DNA of 64,000 nt from Roseomonas elaeocarpi (lineage in GTDB: Bacteria; Pseudomonadota; Alphaproteobacteria; Acetobacterales; Acetobacteraceae). Numbering within the stretch: the stretch's first letter is position 1; every line of letters begins with the position of its first letter. A program made the translations under genes and the position numbers. Below, one piece after another: positions 28,711 through 36,948 of the stretch. The stretch covers positions 62,001-126,000 of the forward strand of contig NZ_JBHLUN010000010.1 in the NCBI RefSeq assembly GCF_042433915.1, read 5' to 3'. Under the pieces are notes generated by a model. It did not search any database. It saw nothing but the letters and a program-made list of their open reading frames with translations, and was not told the DNA's origin.

Positions 28711-28726
28711 GCAACGGAACTGCCGG
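28711..28726 (-). promoter_or_regulatory. Sigma-54-like -24/-12 element upstream of fdoG
   Basis: On the minus strand the sequence CCGGCAG-TTCCG-TTGCA keeps the invariant GG and GC dinucleotides 10 nt apart and matches GGCA and TTGC of the sigma-54 consensus. It would start a transcript with a leader of about 155 nt. Formate-responsive sigma-54 control is known for E. coli fdhF, but a link here is only suggestive. Confidence 0.3.
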
Positions 28727-28775
28727 TTGTCCTTGTCGCGCTTGCTCCCTCACTTCGACGGCGAGCAGGGCGCAG

Positions 28776-28787
28776 CCCCCCCCCCCC
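28776..28787 (+). repeat. C12 homopolymer tract
   Basis: Twelve consecutive C in non-coding DNA between two minus-strand genes. It is the longest homopolymer I noticed in the window. It could vary in length by slippage, or reflect a sequencing artefact. Confidence 0.7.
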
Positions 28788-28882
28788 TTCCTCGGGGTCG
28801 GCCGGCGCCGTCAGGGCGCGCCTGTACGATGGACCCGGCGCTGAGCGGCACCGGCCGCCCGCGGAACCGTAGAATGGCTGCT

Positions 28883-28905
28883 GCCGGCGGGGATCACCCG
28901 CCGGC
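28883..28905 (-). terminator. Hairpin after binding-protein gene A
   Basis: GCCGGCGGG (28883-28891) and CCCGCCGGC (28897-28905) form a perfect 9-bp stem with a 5-nt loop, beginning 7 bp beyond the stop of the minus-strand binding-protein gene. No T-run follows. Confidence 0.5.
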
Positions 28906-28912
28906 GGCCGCC

Positions 28913-29722
28913 TCAGCGCAGCATCTCGGCCGGCAGCGGCGTGCCGAAGTAGCGGGTGTAGACCTCGTTGAGCCGCCCGTTCTTCAGGTTCTTGCCCACC
29001 CAGTCGTCGAGCCAGGCCTTGAGCTCCGGCTGGTCCTTGCGCAATCCGATGGCGTAGGGATAGGCCGCCAGCACGAACTTCTGCTCGACGTTGCGCGACG
29101 GGTTGGCGCGGTTGACCTCGCGGATCACGCTGGGCGCCGCCACGAGGTAGTCCTGCTGGCCCGAGGCCACGGCGGCGTTGGTGGTGGCGTCGTCGTCGTA
29201 GCGTACCACGCTGATGCCGGCATTGGCGCGCGCCGCGCGGGTCAGTTCCTGGTCGCTGGTGGTGCCGCGGGTCACGGCGACGGTCTTGCCGACCAGGTCC
29301 GTCACGCTGCTCAGCGCCGTGCCCTTGGGGGCGCCCACCATCACCGGCACCACGCCGTAGGGGGCGGAATAGTCGATCACCTTGCGCCGCTCCTCGGTGA
29401 TCGAGAAGGAGGCGAGCACCAGGTCGGCCTTGTTGGTGAGCAGGAAGGGCACGCGGTTGGGCCCGTTCACCGGCACGATCTCGAGTTTCACGCCGAGGTC
29501 CCGGGCCAGCAGCGTCGCGGCCTCCACGTCCGAGCCGGTGGGCTTGGTTTCGGCGTCGAGCATCCCGTAGGGCGGCGCCGTGAGGTCGATGGCCGCGCGC
29601 AGCGTGCCGCGGGCCTTGATGGTGTCGGGGGTTTCCGCCCGTGCCGCCCGGCTGCCGAGACCCAGCCCGCCGACCACCGCCAGCCCCAGCGCGGCGCGGC
29701 CCAGGCTTCTGCGATCCATCAT
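28913..29722 (-). CDS. Polar-amino-acid-type ABC transporter substrate-binding protein (copy A)
   Basis: A 269-residue periplasmic binding protein of family 3. It has a Tat-like or Sec N-terminus with DRRSLG and a signal core, cleavage near ARA-ETP, then the domain pattern TIKARGTLRAAIDLTAPPYG, VNGPNRVPFL, ADLVLASFSITEERRKVIDYS and a C-terminal NEVYTRYFGTPLPAEML. It is a clear paralogue of the protein at 36949-37740. It is divergent from the uxaA-like gene, so it probably feeds the same pathway. Ligand unknown; despite the family name it may bind a sugar acid. GGGAAG precedes the ATG pair at 29722/29719. Confidence 0.88.
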   Translation of the reverse strand: MMDRRSLGRAALGLAVVGGLGLGSRAARAETPDTIKARGTLRAAIDLTAPPYGMLDAETKPTGSDVEAATLLARDLGVKLEIVPVNGPNRVPFLLTNKADLVLASFSITEERRKVIDYSAPYGVVPVMVGAPKGTALSSVTDLVGKTVAVTRGTTSDQELTRAARANAGISVVRYDDDATTNAAVASGQQDYLVAAPSVIREVNRANPSRNVEQKFVLAAYPYAIGLRKDQPELKAWLDDWVGKNLKNGRLNEVYTRYFGTPLPAEMLR

Positions 29723-29833
29723 AACGCTTCCCTTCGGTTCATTGCTTGCCCGCAGCGGTATCAGCATTGGCTTTTGCCTGCAACGACCATAAACTGATGG
29801 CAACAGACCAACAGAGGTCTTCCGGAGGTTCCC

Positions 29834-31417
29834 TTGTCCGCCACCATCGACCCCGTCGCACCCAGTTCCGTGGCCCCGGCCAGCGCCGCCGCCCGCCCGC
29901 CCGTCGCCATCCTGCTCAACCCGGCCGACGACGTGGCCGTGGCCTGCGTGGAGCTCGCAGCCGGGCAGGACAGCGGCATCAACGGCGTCCGCCCGCTGAC
30001 CGCCGTGCCGCGCGGCCACAAATTCGCCCTGCACCCGATCGCGGCGGGCAAGCCGGTGATGAAGTACGGGCAGATGATCGGCTTCGCGCGCCAGGACATC
30101 GCGGCGGGCGAGCACGTCCACACCCAGAACCTCGCGATGGGCGAAACGGCGTTGCAGCATGAGTTCTGCGTCGACGCGCGCGACCCCGTGCCGGTGCCGG
30201 CCGGGCAGGAAGCGAGCTTCATGGGCTACCTGCGTCCCGACGGGCGGGTGGGCACGCGCAACTACATCGCCATCGTGTCGTCGGTGAACTGCTCGGCCAC
30301 GGTGTCGCGGGCGGTGGCGGACCACTTCAACAACAAGGGCGGACTCGACGGCTTCCCCAACGTGGACGGGGTGATCGCGCTGACCCATGGCGGCGGCTGC
30401 GCCATGAACACCAAAGCCGAGGGCTACCGCTTCCTGACGCGCGTGCTGGCGGGCTACGCCACCAACCCCAACGTGGCGGGTGTGGTGATGATCGGCCTGG
30501 GCTGCGAGACCAACCAGATCCCGGCGATCCTGGAAGCGCACGGGCTGCGGGAAGGCGAGTTCTTCCGCACCATGACCATCCAGAACACCGGCGGCACCCG
30601 CGCCACCATCGCCGCGGCGCGCGAGGCCATCGAGGCGATGCTGCCGGCGGTGAACGCCCAGGTTCGCACGCCGCAGCCGGTGTCGGGCCTGACGGTGGCG
30701 CTGGAATGCGGCGGTTCCGACGGGTATTCGGGCATCACCGCCAACCCGGCGCTGGGCTATGCCGCCGACCTGATCGTGCGGCACGGCGGCACGGCGGTGC
30801 TGTCGGAAACCCCTGAGATCTACGGCGCCGAGCACCTGCTGACCCGCCGCGCGGCCAGCCCCGCGGTGGCGCAGAAGCTGCTGGACCGCATCGAGTGGTG
30901 GCGCGGCTATGCCGAGCGTGGCGAGGCGGAGCTCGACAACAATCCCTCGCACGGCAACAAGGTCGGCGGCCTCACCACCATCCTGGAAAAGTCGCTGGGT
31001 GCCGTGGCCAAGGGTGGCGCGTCGCGCCTGGAGGCCGTGTACGAGTATGCCGAGCCGATCACGACCCATGGCTTCGTGTTCATGGACACGCCCGGCTACG
31101 ACCCCGCGGCGGTGACCGGCCAGGTGGCGGGCGGCTGCAACATGGTGTGCTTCACCACGGGGCGCGGCTCGACTTCGGGCTTCAAGCCCGCGCCCACCAT
31201 CAAGATCGCCACCAACACGCCGATGTTCGAGCACATGCGCGACGACATGGACATCAACTGCGGCGGCATCCTGACGGGCGAGGAAACCATCGAGCAGGCG
31301 GGCGAGCGGATGTTCCGCCACATCCTGGCCGTCGCCTCGGGCCAGAAGACGTTGAGCGAGGAGTTCGACTACGGCGACAACGAGTTCGTGCCCTGGCACG
31401 TCGGCGCGATCATGTAA
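29834..31417 (+). CDS. UxaA-type sugar-acid dehydratase (altronate dehydratase family)
   Basis: A 527-residue protein with the N-terminal SAF-like domain (residues about 22-105, GVRPLTAVPRGHKFAL) fused to the UxaA/GarD catalytic domain: GYLRPDGRVGTRN, THGGGCAMN, GLGCETNQI, ECGGSDGYSGITANPALG and NMVCFTTGRGS. The family dehydrates D-altronate or galactarate to a 2-keto-3-deoxy acid using iron. TTG 29834 is supported by GGAGG 5 bp upstream. It is followed 15 bp later by a GntR regulator. Substrate assignment to altronate rests on the neighbouring oxidoreductases. Confidence 0.88.
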   Translation: MSATIDPVAPSSVAPASAAARPPVAILLNPADDVAVACVELAAGQDSGINGVRPLTAVPRGHKFALHPIAAGKPVMKYGQMIGFARQDIAAGEHVHTQNLAMGETALQHEFCVDARDPVPVPAGQEASFMGYLRPDGRVGTRNYIAIVSSVNCSATVSRAVADHFNNKGGLDGFPNVDGVIALTHGGGCAMNTKAEGYRFLTRVLAGYATNPNVAGVVMIGLGCETNQIPAILEAHGLREGEFFRTMTIQNTGGTRATIAAAREAIEAMLPAVNAQVRTPQPVSGLTVALECGGSDGYSGITANPALGYAADLIVRHGGTAVLSETPEIYGAEHLLTRRAASPAVAQKLLDRIEWWRGYAERGEAELDNNPSHGNKVGGLTTILEKSLGAVAKGGASRLEAVYEYAEPITTHGFVFMDTPGYDPAAVTGQVAGGCNMVCFTTGRGSTSGFKPAPTIKIATNTPMFEHMRDDMDINCGGILTGEETIEQAGERMFRHILAVASGQKTLSEEFDYGDNEFVPWHVGAIM

Positions 31418-31432
31418 GGCGGGAGCGGCGGC

Positions 31433-32473
31433 TTGGACGGCGGAGCGGCAGTTCCAGGGGCGATCCCGGGCGCGGTTCCGGGCACGCCCGGCGCCCCGGC
31501 CTATGAGCAGGTGGCGGGCGTGCTGCGCGCGGCGATCGCGGAAGGGCGGCTGCCGCCCGGCACCGTGATCCGCGAAGGGGCGCTCGCCACCCTGCTGCGC
31601 GCCGGCCGCTCGCCCGTCCGCCACGCGCTGTCGCGGCTGCTGGCGGAAGGACTGCTGCAGCGCCGCGACGGGCGCGGGCTGGTGGTCGGCTCCGCGGCCG
31701 GGTCCTCCGCGTCTTGCGACCTCAGCGCCGCCACGCTCGGCCTGGGGGATGCGCCGGCCACGCTGGGCCGGACCGCCAACTGGCGCCGCGTCTACGACGT
31801 GGTGGAGCGCGACCTCGTGCTCCGCTCCGTGCTGGGCTGCTTCCGGGTCAACGAGCTGGAGCTGGCTCGTTTCTACGGGATCGGCCGCTCGGTCGCGGCG
31901 CAGGTGCTGCTGCGGGCCGAGGCGCTGGGGCTGATCACCAAGCGCGACACCGGGCACTGGTTCATCGTGCCGCTCGACGAACAGCGCCTCGATAACCTGT
32001 ATGCCCTGCGGATCCTGCTGGAAGGCGCGGCCGTCGCGGAAGCGGCGCTGCGCGTGCCGGAGGATGTGCTGGATGGCATGTGGCAGCGTTCCACCGCCGC
32101 GCGCGAGGCCTACCCGCAGGTCACGGCGCACCAGCTCGACGTGCTGGAGCATGACCTCCATGTGGACGCGCTCGGCTGGGCGCCCAATCCGGAACTGCTG
32201 GACGCGCTGGGCCGGACGCGCTGCGTGATCCTGAGCAGCAAGCACCTGCTCGGCGAAGGCGTGCGCTACCCGGCCGACGATCCTTTCCTGGAGGAACACG
32301 CGGCCGTGCTGGCGGCGCTGCGGCGGCGCGACGGGGCGGAAGCGCAGCGGGCGATGGTGGCGCACCTGCGCTCGGCGCAACGCAAGGTGTCGGCGCGGCT
32401 GAGCAGCTTCCGCGCGAGCTTCGACGCCCCTGCCCTCCCCTACCTGTCCGCCGCGGACAGCCGCGCCGGCTGA
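31433..32473 (+). CDS. GntR-type regulator with two winged-helix domains
   Basis: A 346-residue regulator. A first GntR winged helix is seen at residues about 22-85 (YEQVAGVLRAAIAEGRLPPGT...SPVRHALSRLLAEGLLQRRDGRG). A second HTH-like region follows at about 120-185 (VLGCFRVNELELARFYGIGRSVAAQVLLRAEALGLI), and the rest is an FCD-like helical ligand domain. Canonical FadR-type proteins have one HTH. TTG 31433 is the start, with GGGAG upstream and no ATG nearby. Probably controls the sugar-acid cluster together with the divergent second regulator. Confidence 0.8.
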   Translation: MDGGAAVPGAIPGAVPGTPGAPAYEQVAGVLRAAIAEGRLPPGTVIREGALATLLRAGRSPVRHALSRLLAEGLLQRRDGRGLVVGSAAGSSASCDLSAATLGLGDAPATLGRTANWRRVYDVVERDLVLRSVLGCFRVNELELARFYGIGRSVAAQVLLRAEALGLITKRDTGHWFIVPLDEQRLDNLYALRILLEGAAVAEAALRVPEDVLDGMWQRSTAAREAYPQVTAHQLDVLEHDLHVDALGWAPNPELLDALGRTRCVILSSKHLLGEGVRYPADDPFLEEHAAVLAALRRRDGAEAQRAMVAHLRSAQRKVSARLSSFRASFDAPALPYLSAADSRAG

Positions 32474-32500
32474 GCCGGTCGCGGGCAGCCCGCCCCACCC

Positions 32501-33403
32501 TCAGCCGCCGAGCGGGCCGACCCGGATCGAGCGCAGCAGGGTTTCGCGGGCGGTGCGCAGGTGCGCCAGGCAGGCCTCGTCGATCGCCTGAGGATCACGG
32601 CTGCGCAGCGCCTCGATGTAGCGGAGGTGCTCGCCGATCGCGACGGCGTTGCGCTCCTGCTCGTCGCGCTTGTTCCACTGGTAGTGGTAGTGGAAGATCA
32701 TCGCCAGCAGCGCGTAATGCTCCACGATGAAGCGGTTGTGCGAGGCGTCGTGGATGAGGCGATGGAAACGCTCGTCCAGCGACGAGAACTCCCGGTAGCG
32801 CTCCTCGATCTCCCCCAGCAGGGTCCGGTGCTCCCGCTCCAGCGTGGCGAGCTCCGCCCAGGCCGGCGCCTCCGGCGGCAGGGCCGCGAAGCGTCGGGCC
32901 GAGCGCAGCTCGAACATCTCGCGCAGTTCGTAGACCTCGGCCGCGAACTCCTCGGTGATGCCGCGAAACATCCAGTTGCCGCCCGCCCGCCGTTCCAGCA
33001 GACCGAAATGCCGGAAATGGCTCAGGTACTCGCGGATCGCGGTGTTGGAGGTGCCGAACTGCCGCGCCAGCTCGGCGATCCGGATCACCTGTCCCGGCCG
33101 GCAGTCGCCCAGCAGCACCCACTGCATGAAGCGGCGCTCCACCAGCGCTGCGGCGGTTTCCGTTTGCGCTTCCGGGAAATAGTCGCCGGGCACGGGGCTG
33201 CGCCCGAGGCACAGGCGCCCTTCCTGCGACCGCAGGATCCCGGCCTCCACCAGCGGCGGCAGCACCGCGCGCACCGTGGTGCGGCTGACCTCCAGCCGTG
33301 CCGCCAGGGCGAGTTCGCTGCCCAGCACCTCGCCCGGGGCCATGCGCGACAGCAGGCCGAGGCAGCGGTTGTGCGCGGCGCGGCGGACCGTGCTGCTCCT
33401 CAT
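32501..33403 (-). CDS. Second GntR-type regulator with two winged-helix domains
   Basis: A 300-residue regulator of the same layout. HTH 1 covers residues about 8-68 (ELALAARLEVSRTTVRAVLPPLVEAGIL), HTH 2 about 85-150 (RIAELARQFGTSNTAIREYLSHFRHFGLL), then an FCD-type domain with the DERFHRLIHDASHN metal/ligand motif. It faces the first regulator tail to tail (28 bp apart) and is divergent from the oxidoreductase-transporter operon at 33586, with the shared promoter region between them. Confidence 0.85.
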   Translation of the reverse strand: MRSSTVRRAAHNRCLGLLSRMAPGEVLGSELALAARLEVSRTTVRAVLPPLVEAGILRSQEGRLCLGRSPVPGDYFPEAQTETAAALVERRFMQWVLLGDCRPGQVIRIAELARQFGTSNTAIREYLSHFRHFGLLERRAGGNWMFRGITEEFAAEVYELREMFELRSARRFAALPPEAPAWAELATLEREHRTLLGEIEERYREFSSLDERFHRLIHDASHNRFIVEHYALLAMIFHYHYQWNKRDEQERNAVAIGEHLRYIEALRSRDPQAIDEACLAHLRTARETLLRSIRVGPLGG

Positions 33404-33469
33404 GGGGCCTTCAGCAAGGGGCGGCCCCGGGCCCGCCGTGACGTTCCATGCCCATCCTCCGATTCAGCC

Positions 33470-33522
33470 TTGCAAGCGGGATGTTCTTAATGTTTAAAAA
33501 TCTATAAGACGACTAACTTATA
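33470..33522 (+). promoter_or_regulatory. Promoter and operator in the regulator/oxidoreductase divergent region
   Basis: TTGCAA (33470-33475), a 17-bp spacer and TTTAAA (33493-33498) make a plausible plus-strand promoter. Directly downstream TATAAG (33503-33508) and CTTATA (33517-33522) form a perfect inverted repeat with an 8-bp spacer, as expected for a GntR-type operator. The whole 33480-33530 stretch is the most AT-rich of the window. Confidence 0.5.
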
Positions 33523-33585
33523 AAAGACAAGACGGGAGGGTGCGGTGGCGGACCAGGGGAAACAGCTGTTGCGGGATGCCGCGGC

Positions 33586-34731
33586 TTGAGCGGGCAGATC
33601 ATCCAGTTCGGCACCAGCCGCTTCCTCCAGGCCCACGTGGCCTTCTTCGCGCATGAAGCGCGCGAGTCTGGACAGCATGTCGGTCCGATCACCGTGGTGC
33701 AGACCTCCGGCTCGGCCGAGCGGGCCGGGCGCGTGGACGCCTTCGGCACGCCCTACACCGTGATCCTGCGCGGCAGCGAGAACGGCCAGGCGGTTGAGCG
33801 CCGGACCACCGTCCGCAGCATCGCGGGCGGCCTCGCTGCCAGCCGGGACTGGGCGGCGCTGGTGGCGCTGTTCGCCGGCGACGCGGAGTTCGTCGTGTCC
33901 AACACCGGCGACCGCGGCTACGAGGTCGCCGCGGAAGACCGCTCCGCCGCGCTGCTGGAGGGCGGGGTGCCGCGCTCCTTTCCGGGCAAGCTCACCGCGC
34001 TGCTGTGGGAGCGCTGGCGCCGTGGCGGCCGGCCGCTGACGATCCTGCCCTGCGAGCTCATCCCCCGGAACGCGGCGGTGCTGCACGGGCTGGTGCGGGA
34101 ACTGGCCGATGCGGCCGGTGCGCCGGATGGCTTCCGCGACTGGCTCGACACCTTGGTGATCTGGGCCGACACGCTGGTGGACCGGATCGTGTCCGAGCCG
34201 CTGGACCCGATCGGCGCCGTGGCCGAGCCCTACGCGCTGTGGGCCATCGAGGCGCGGCCCGGGCTGGTGCTGCCCTTCACCCACCCGGCTGTGGTGGTGA
34301 CTGAGGCGCTGGAGCCCTTCGAGCGGCTGAAGCTGCACATCCTCAACCTGGGCCACACGGTGCTGGCGGATCTCTGGCTGCGCGACCGCCGGCCGGAGGG
34401 CGAAACGGTGCGCGCGATCCTGAATGACGACGCCGTCCGCGAAGAACTGCTGCGGCTTTACCGCGACGAGGTCCTGCCCGGCTTCGCCCGGCACGGCATG
34501 GGCGAGGACGCGGAGCGCTACGTCGCCACCACGATGGACCGCTTCCGCAACCCCTTCCTGGACCATCGCCTCGCCGACATCGCGGGCAACCACGCCGCCA
34601 AGGTCGAGCGCCGGCTGGGTGCCTTCCGAGACTGGGTGGCGACCGCGCCCGGCGCGCCGCTGCCGATGCCCGGCATCGAGGCGGTGATCGCGCGGCAGAC
34701 TGCCCCGGAACTCGTGGGAGGCGCCGCGTGA
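33586..34731 (+). CDS. UxaB-like / mannitol dehydrogenase family oxidoreductase
   Basis: A 381-residue NAD-dependent polyol/uronate dehydrogenase. The N-terminus has the family motif IIQFGTSRFLQAH, the middle VVSNTGDRGYE, and the C-terminal domain LKLHILNLGHTVLA and YVATTMDRFRNPFLDHRLADIAGNHAAKVERRLG with the family's catalytic Lys. It is shorter than E. coli UxaB (about 480). Reduction of tagaturonate (or fructuronate) to altronate (mannonate) is the likely reaction given the UxaA-like dehydratase in the cluster. TTG 33586 is the start; no ATG is available before the motif. Confidence 0.85.
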   Translation: MSGQIIQFGTSRFLQAHVAFFAHEARESGQHVGPITVVQTSGSAERAGRVDAFGTPYTVILRGSENGQAVERRTTVRSIAGGLAASRDWAALVALFAGDAEFVVSNTGDRGYEVAAEDRSAALLEGGVPRSFPGKLTALLWERWRRGGRPLTILPCELIPRNAAVLHGLVRELADAAGAPDGFRDWLDTLVIWADTLVDRIVSEPLDPIGAVAEPYALWAIEARPGLVLPFTHPAVVVTEALEPFERLKLHILNLGHTVLADLWLRDRRPEGETVRAILNDDAVREELLRLYRDEVLPGFARHGMGEDAERYVATTMDRFRNPFLDHRLADIAGNHAAKVERRLGAFRDWVATAPGAPLPMPGIEAVIARQTAPELVGGAA

Positions 34732-35411
34732 CCTACCAGTTCGACTTCTCGGCGCTGCTGCCCTACTGGCCGGAGTTCCTCCAGGGCGTCTGGCTGACGG
34801 TGCAGCTGTCGGCGCTGTCCACCGTGCTGGGCTTCGTGCTCGGCACGTTCTGCGCCATCGGGCGCGCCAGCGGCCCGCCCTGGGTGCAGCGCATCGTCGG
34901 CGTCTACGTCGAGACGATCCGCAACACGCCGCTGCTGGTGCAGGTCTTCCTGGTGTATTTCGGCATCGCCACGCTAGGCATCCGCATCCCCGCCAACGCG
35001 GCGGCGGTGATCGCGCTGGTGGTCAATGTCGGCGCCTATACCTGCGAGATCGTGCGCGCCGGCATCGAGTCCGTGCACAAGGCGCAGCTCGAGGCCGCGG
35101 AATGCCTCGGCATGAGCCGGGCGCAGATCTACTGGTACGTGATCCTCCGCCCCGCGATCGAGCGCGTGTATCCGGCGCTGACCAGCCAGTACGTGCTGCT
35201 GATGCTGGCCTCCTCGATCACCTCGCAGATCTCGGCCGAGGAGCTGACGGCGGTGGCGAACCGCATCCAGAGCGACACCTTCCGCTCCTTCGAAACCTAT
35301 ATCGCGGTGGGCCTGCTCTACATCGTGCTGAGCTTCTTGGTGCGGGGTCTCCTCTGGGCCTTCGGGCAGCTCGTCTTCACCCGCCGCCGACGCCTCGGCA
35401 CGGCGCTCTGA
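34728..35411 (+). CDS. Polar-amino-acid-type ABC transporter permease 1
   Basis: A 227-residue permease with about five hydrophobic helices, the HisM/GlnP-type entry region (GVWLTVQLSALSTVLGFVLGT) and the EAA loop EAAECLGMSRAQIYWYVILRPAIERVYPAL that contacts the ATPase. The start overlaps the oxidoreductase stop by 4 bp, placing enzyme and transporter in one operon. It pairs with the next permease as a heterodimer. Confidence 0.92.
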   Translation: MTYQFDFSALLPYWPEFLQGVWLTVQLSALSTVLGFVLGTFCAIGRASGPPWVQRIVGVYVETIRNTPLLVQVFLVYFGIATLGIRIPANAAAVIALVVNVGAYTCEIVRAGIESVHKAQLEAAECLGMSRAQIYWYVILRPAIERVYPALTSQYVLLMLASSITSQISAEELTAVANRIQSDTFRSFETYIAVGLLYIVLSFLVRGLLWAFGQLVFTRRRRLGTAL

Positions 35412-35424
35412 GGGAGGACGGATC

Positions 35425-36078
35425 ATGCCAAGTTTCGGTTGGGTTCACTTCGTCTTCCTGCTGCAGGCCGCCCTCTGGACGCTGGCGCTCTCGGCCATCG
35501 CCTGCATTGGCGGCGGTCTGCTGGGCTTCGGCGTGGCGATGGCGCGCATCTCGCCCAGTCGCGTCGTGCGGGCGATCGCCATCTGCTACGTGCAGGTGGT
35601 GCAGGGCACGCCGCTGCTGGTGCTGCTGTTCCTGTTCTACTTCGGCTTCAGCGTCTTCGGCCTCGAAGGGCTGCCGGCGCTGGTGGCCGCGGGGGCGGGC
35701 CTCGTGATCTATTCCTCCGCCTTCCTGGGCGAGATCTGGCGCGGCGCGATCCAGTCGGTCGCCAAGACGCAGTGGGAAGCGGCGGAATGCCTGGCGATGT
35801 CGTCCTGGCAGCGCATGACGCGGGTGATCCTGCCCCAGGCCATGCGCATCGCGACGGCGCCCACGGTAGGCTTCCTGGTGCAGATCGTGAAGAACACCTC
35901 GCTCGCCTCGGTGGTCGGCTTCGTGGAGCTGTCGCAGGCCGGCAAGCTCATCAACAACTCCACCTTCCAGCCCTTCCTCGTCTTCATCGTGGTGGCCGCG
36001 ATCTACTTCGCCATCTGTTACCCGCTCTCATCCTGGAGCCGTGGTCTCGAAAGGAAGCTCAATGTCGGCCGTCGTTAA
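35425..36078 (+). CDS. Polar-amino-acid-type ABC transporter permease 2
   Basis: A 217-residue partner permease with five hydrophobic helices and the EAA loop WEAAECLAMSSWQRMTRVILPQAMRIA. It is preceded by GGGAGGA. Its 3' end overlaps the ATPase gene by 17 bp. The transporter belongs to the family that usually imports amino acids; here, by context, a sugar acid may be the ligand. Confidence 0.92.
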   Translation: MPSFGWVHFVFLLQAALWTLALSAIACIGGGLLGFGVAMARISPSRVVRAIAICYVQVVQGTPLLVLLFLFYFGFSVFGLEGLPALVAAGAGLVIYSSAFLGEIWRGAIQSVAKTQWEAAECLAMSSWQRMTRVILPQAMRIATAPTVGFLVQIVKNTSLASVVGFVELSQAGKLINNSTFQPFLVFIVVAAIYFAICYPLSSWSRGLERKLNVGRR

Positions 36079-36790
36079 GCTGTCGCACGTCAACAAGAGC
36101 TTCGGCCCGCTGCAGGTGCTGCGCGACGTGAGCTTCGAGGTGAACCGCGGCGAGGTCGTGGCGGTGATCGGCCAGTCCGGCTCGGGCAAGTCCACGGCGC
36201 TGCGCTGCATGAACGCGCTGGAAACCATCCAGGGCGGCGAGATCGAGGTTTGCGGCCACAAGGTGCACAGCGACAAGCTGGACCGCCGCGCGCTGCGCCG
36301 CGACGTCGGCATCGTGTTCCAGAGCTACAACCTGTTCCCGCACCTCACCGTCGAGCAGAACATCATGCTGGCGCCGACCTGCGTGAAGAAGCTGCCGAAG
36401 GGGGAGGCGCGCGACATCGCGCATCGCTGCCTGAGCGATGTGGGCCTGGCGGAAAAGGCCGGCAGCTATCCGGAGCAGCTGTCGGGCGGGCAGCAGCAGC
36501 GCGTGGCCATCGCGCGCAGCCTCGCAATGCAGCCCAAGGTGATGCTGTTCGACGAGGTGACCTCGGCGCTCGACCCGCAGCTGACGGGCGAGGTGCTGAA
36601 GGTGATCGAGGACCTCGCCCGCAACGGCATGACCATGATCCTGGTGACGCACGAGATGGCCTTCGCGCGGAAGGTAGCCAACACCGTGATCTACATGAAC
36701 CAGGGCGTGGTCTGGGAAACCGGGCCGGCCGCACTGCTGGATGATCCGCAGACGCCGGAGCTGCGCGGCTTCGTCGGCACGGGCCTTTGA
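36062..36790 (+). CDS. ABC transporter ATP-binding protein (GlnQ/HisP type)
   Basis: A 242-residue ATPase with Walker A GQSGSGKST (residues about 37-45), Q-loop FQSYNLFPHL, signature LSGGQQQR, Walker B VMLFDEVTSALDP and the switch His in LVTHEM. ATG 36062 is chosen because GGAAGC precedes it and the frame upstream lies inside the permease gene. Confidence 0.95.
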   Translation: MSAVVKLSHVNKSFGPLQVLRDVSFEVNRGEVVAVIGQSGSGKSTALRCMNALETIQGGEIEVCGHKVHSDKLDRRALRRDVGIVFQSYNLFPHLTVEQNIMLAPTCVKKLPKGEARDIAHRCLSDVGLAEKAGSYPEQLSGGQQQRVAIARSLAMQPKVMLFDEVTSALDPQLTGEVLKVIEDLARNGMTMILVTHEMAFARKVANTVIYMNQGVVWETGPAALLDDPQTPELRGFVGTGL

Positions 36791-36910
36791 CGCTTCGCCG
36801 CGGCGGTCAGCGCTGCGGCGGCACGGCTTCGCGGCCGGTGATGCGGCCGCCAGGTTCCGGCACCGGTGCGGGCGATGCCCCGGTGCCCATCTCGATTTGA
36901 CGTGAAGGCT

Positions 36911-36930
36911 GGCGGGGCCCCTGCCCCGCC
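36911..36930 (+). terminator. Intercistronic hairpin ahead of binding-protein gene B
   Basis: GGCGGGGC (36911-36918) pairs with GCCCCGCC (36923-36930) around CCCT, about 20 bp before the binding-protein start. Hairpins at this place in ABC operons often stabilise or attenuate the transcript so that the binding protein is made in excess. Confidence 0.45.
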
Positions 36931-36948
36931 GAGGACAAGGAAAACACC

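Larger units (their letters stand above)
28544..28912. other. Leader and promoter region of the fdh-sel operon
   Basis: A 369-bp gap with no gene. The part 28600-28735 is clearly less GC-rich and should hold the fdoG promoter on the minus strand. It also contains a C12 tract and a hairpin after the binding-protein gene, listed separately. I looked here for selC (tRNA-Sec) on both strands and saw no T-loop or anticodon arm. Confidence 0.5.

Noticed and set aside
28913..32380. 1155-codon minus-strand frame covering uxaA-like and GntR genes
   Set aside because: Only its last 269 codons (binding protein A) are real; the rest is antisense to well-supported genes.
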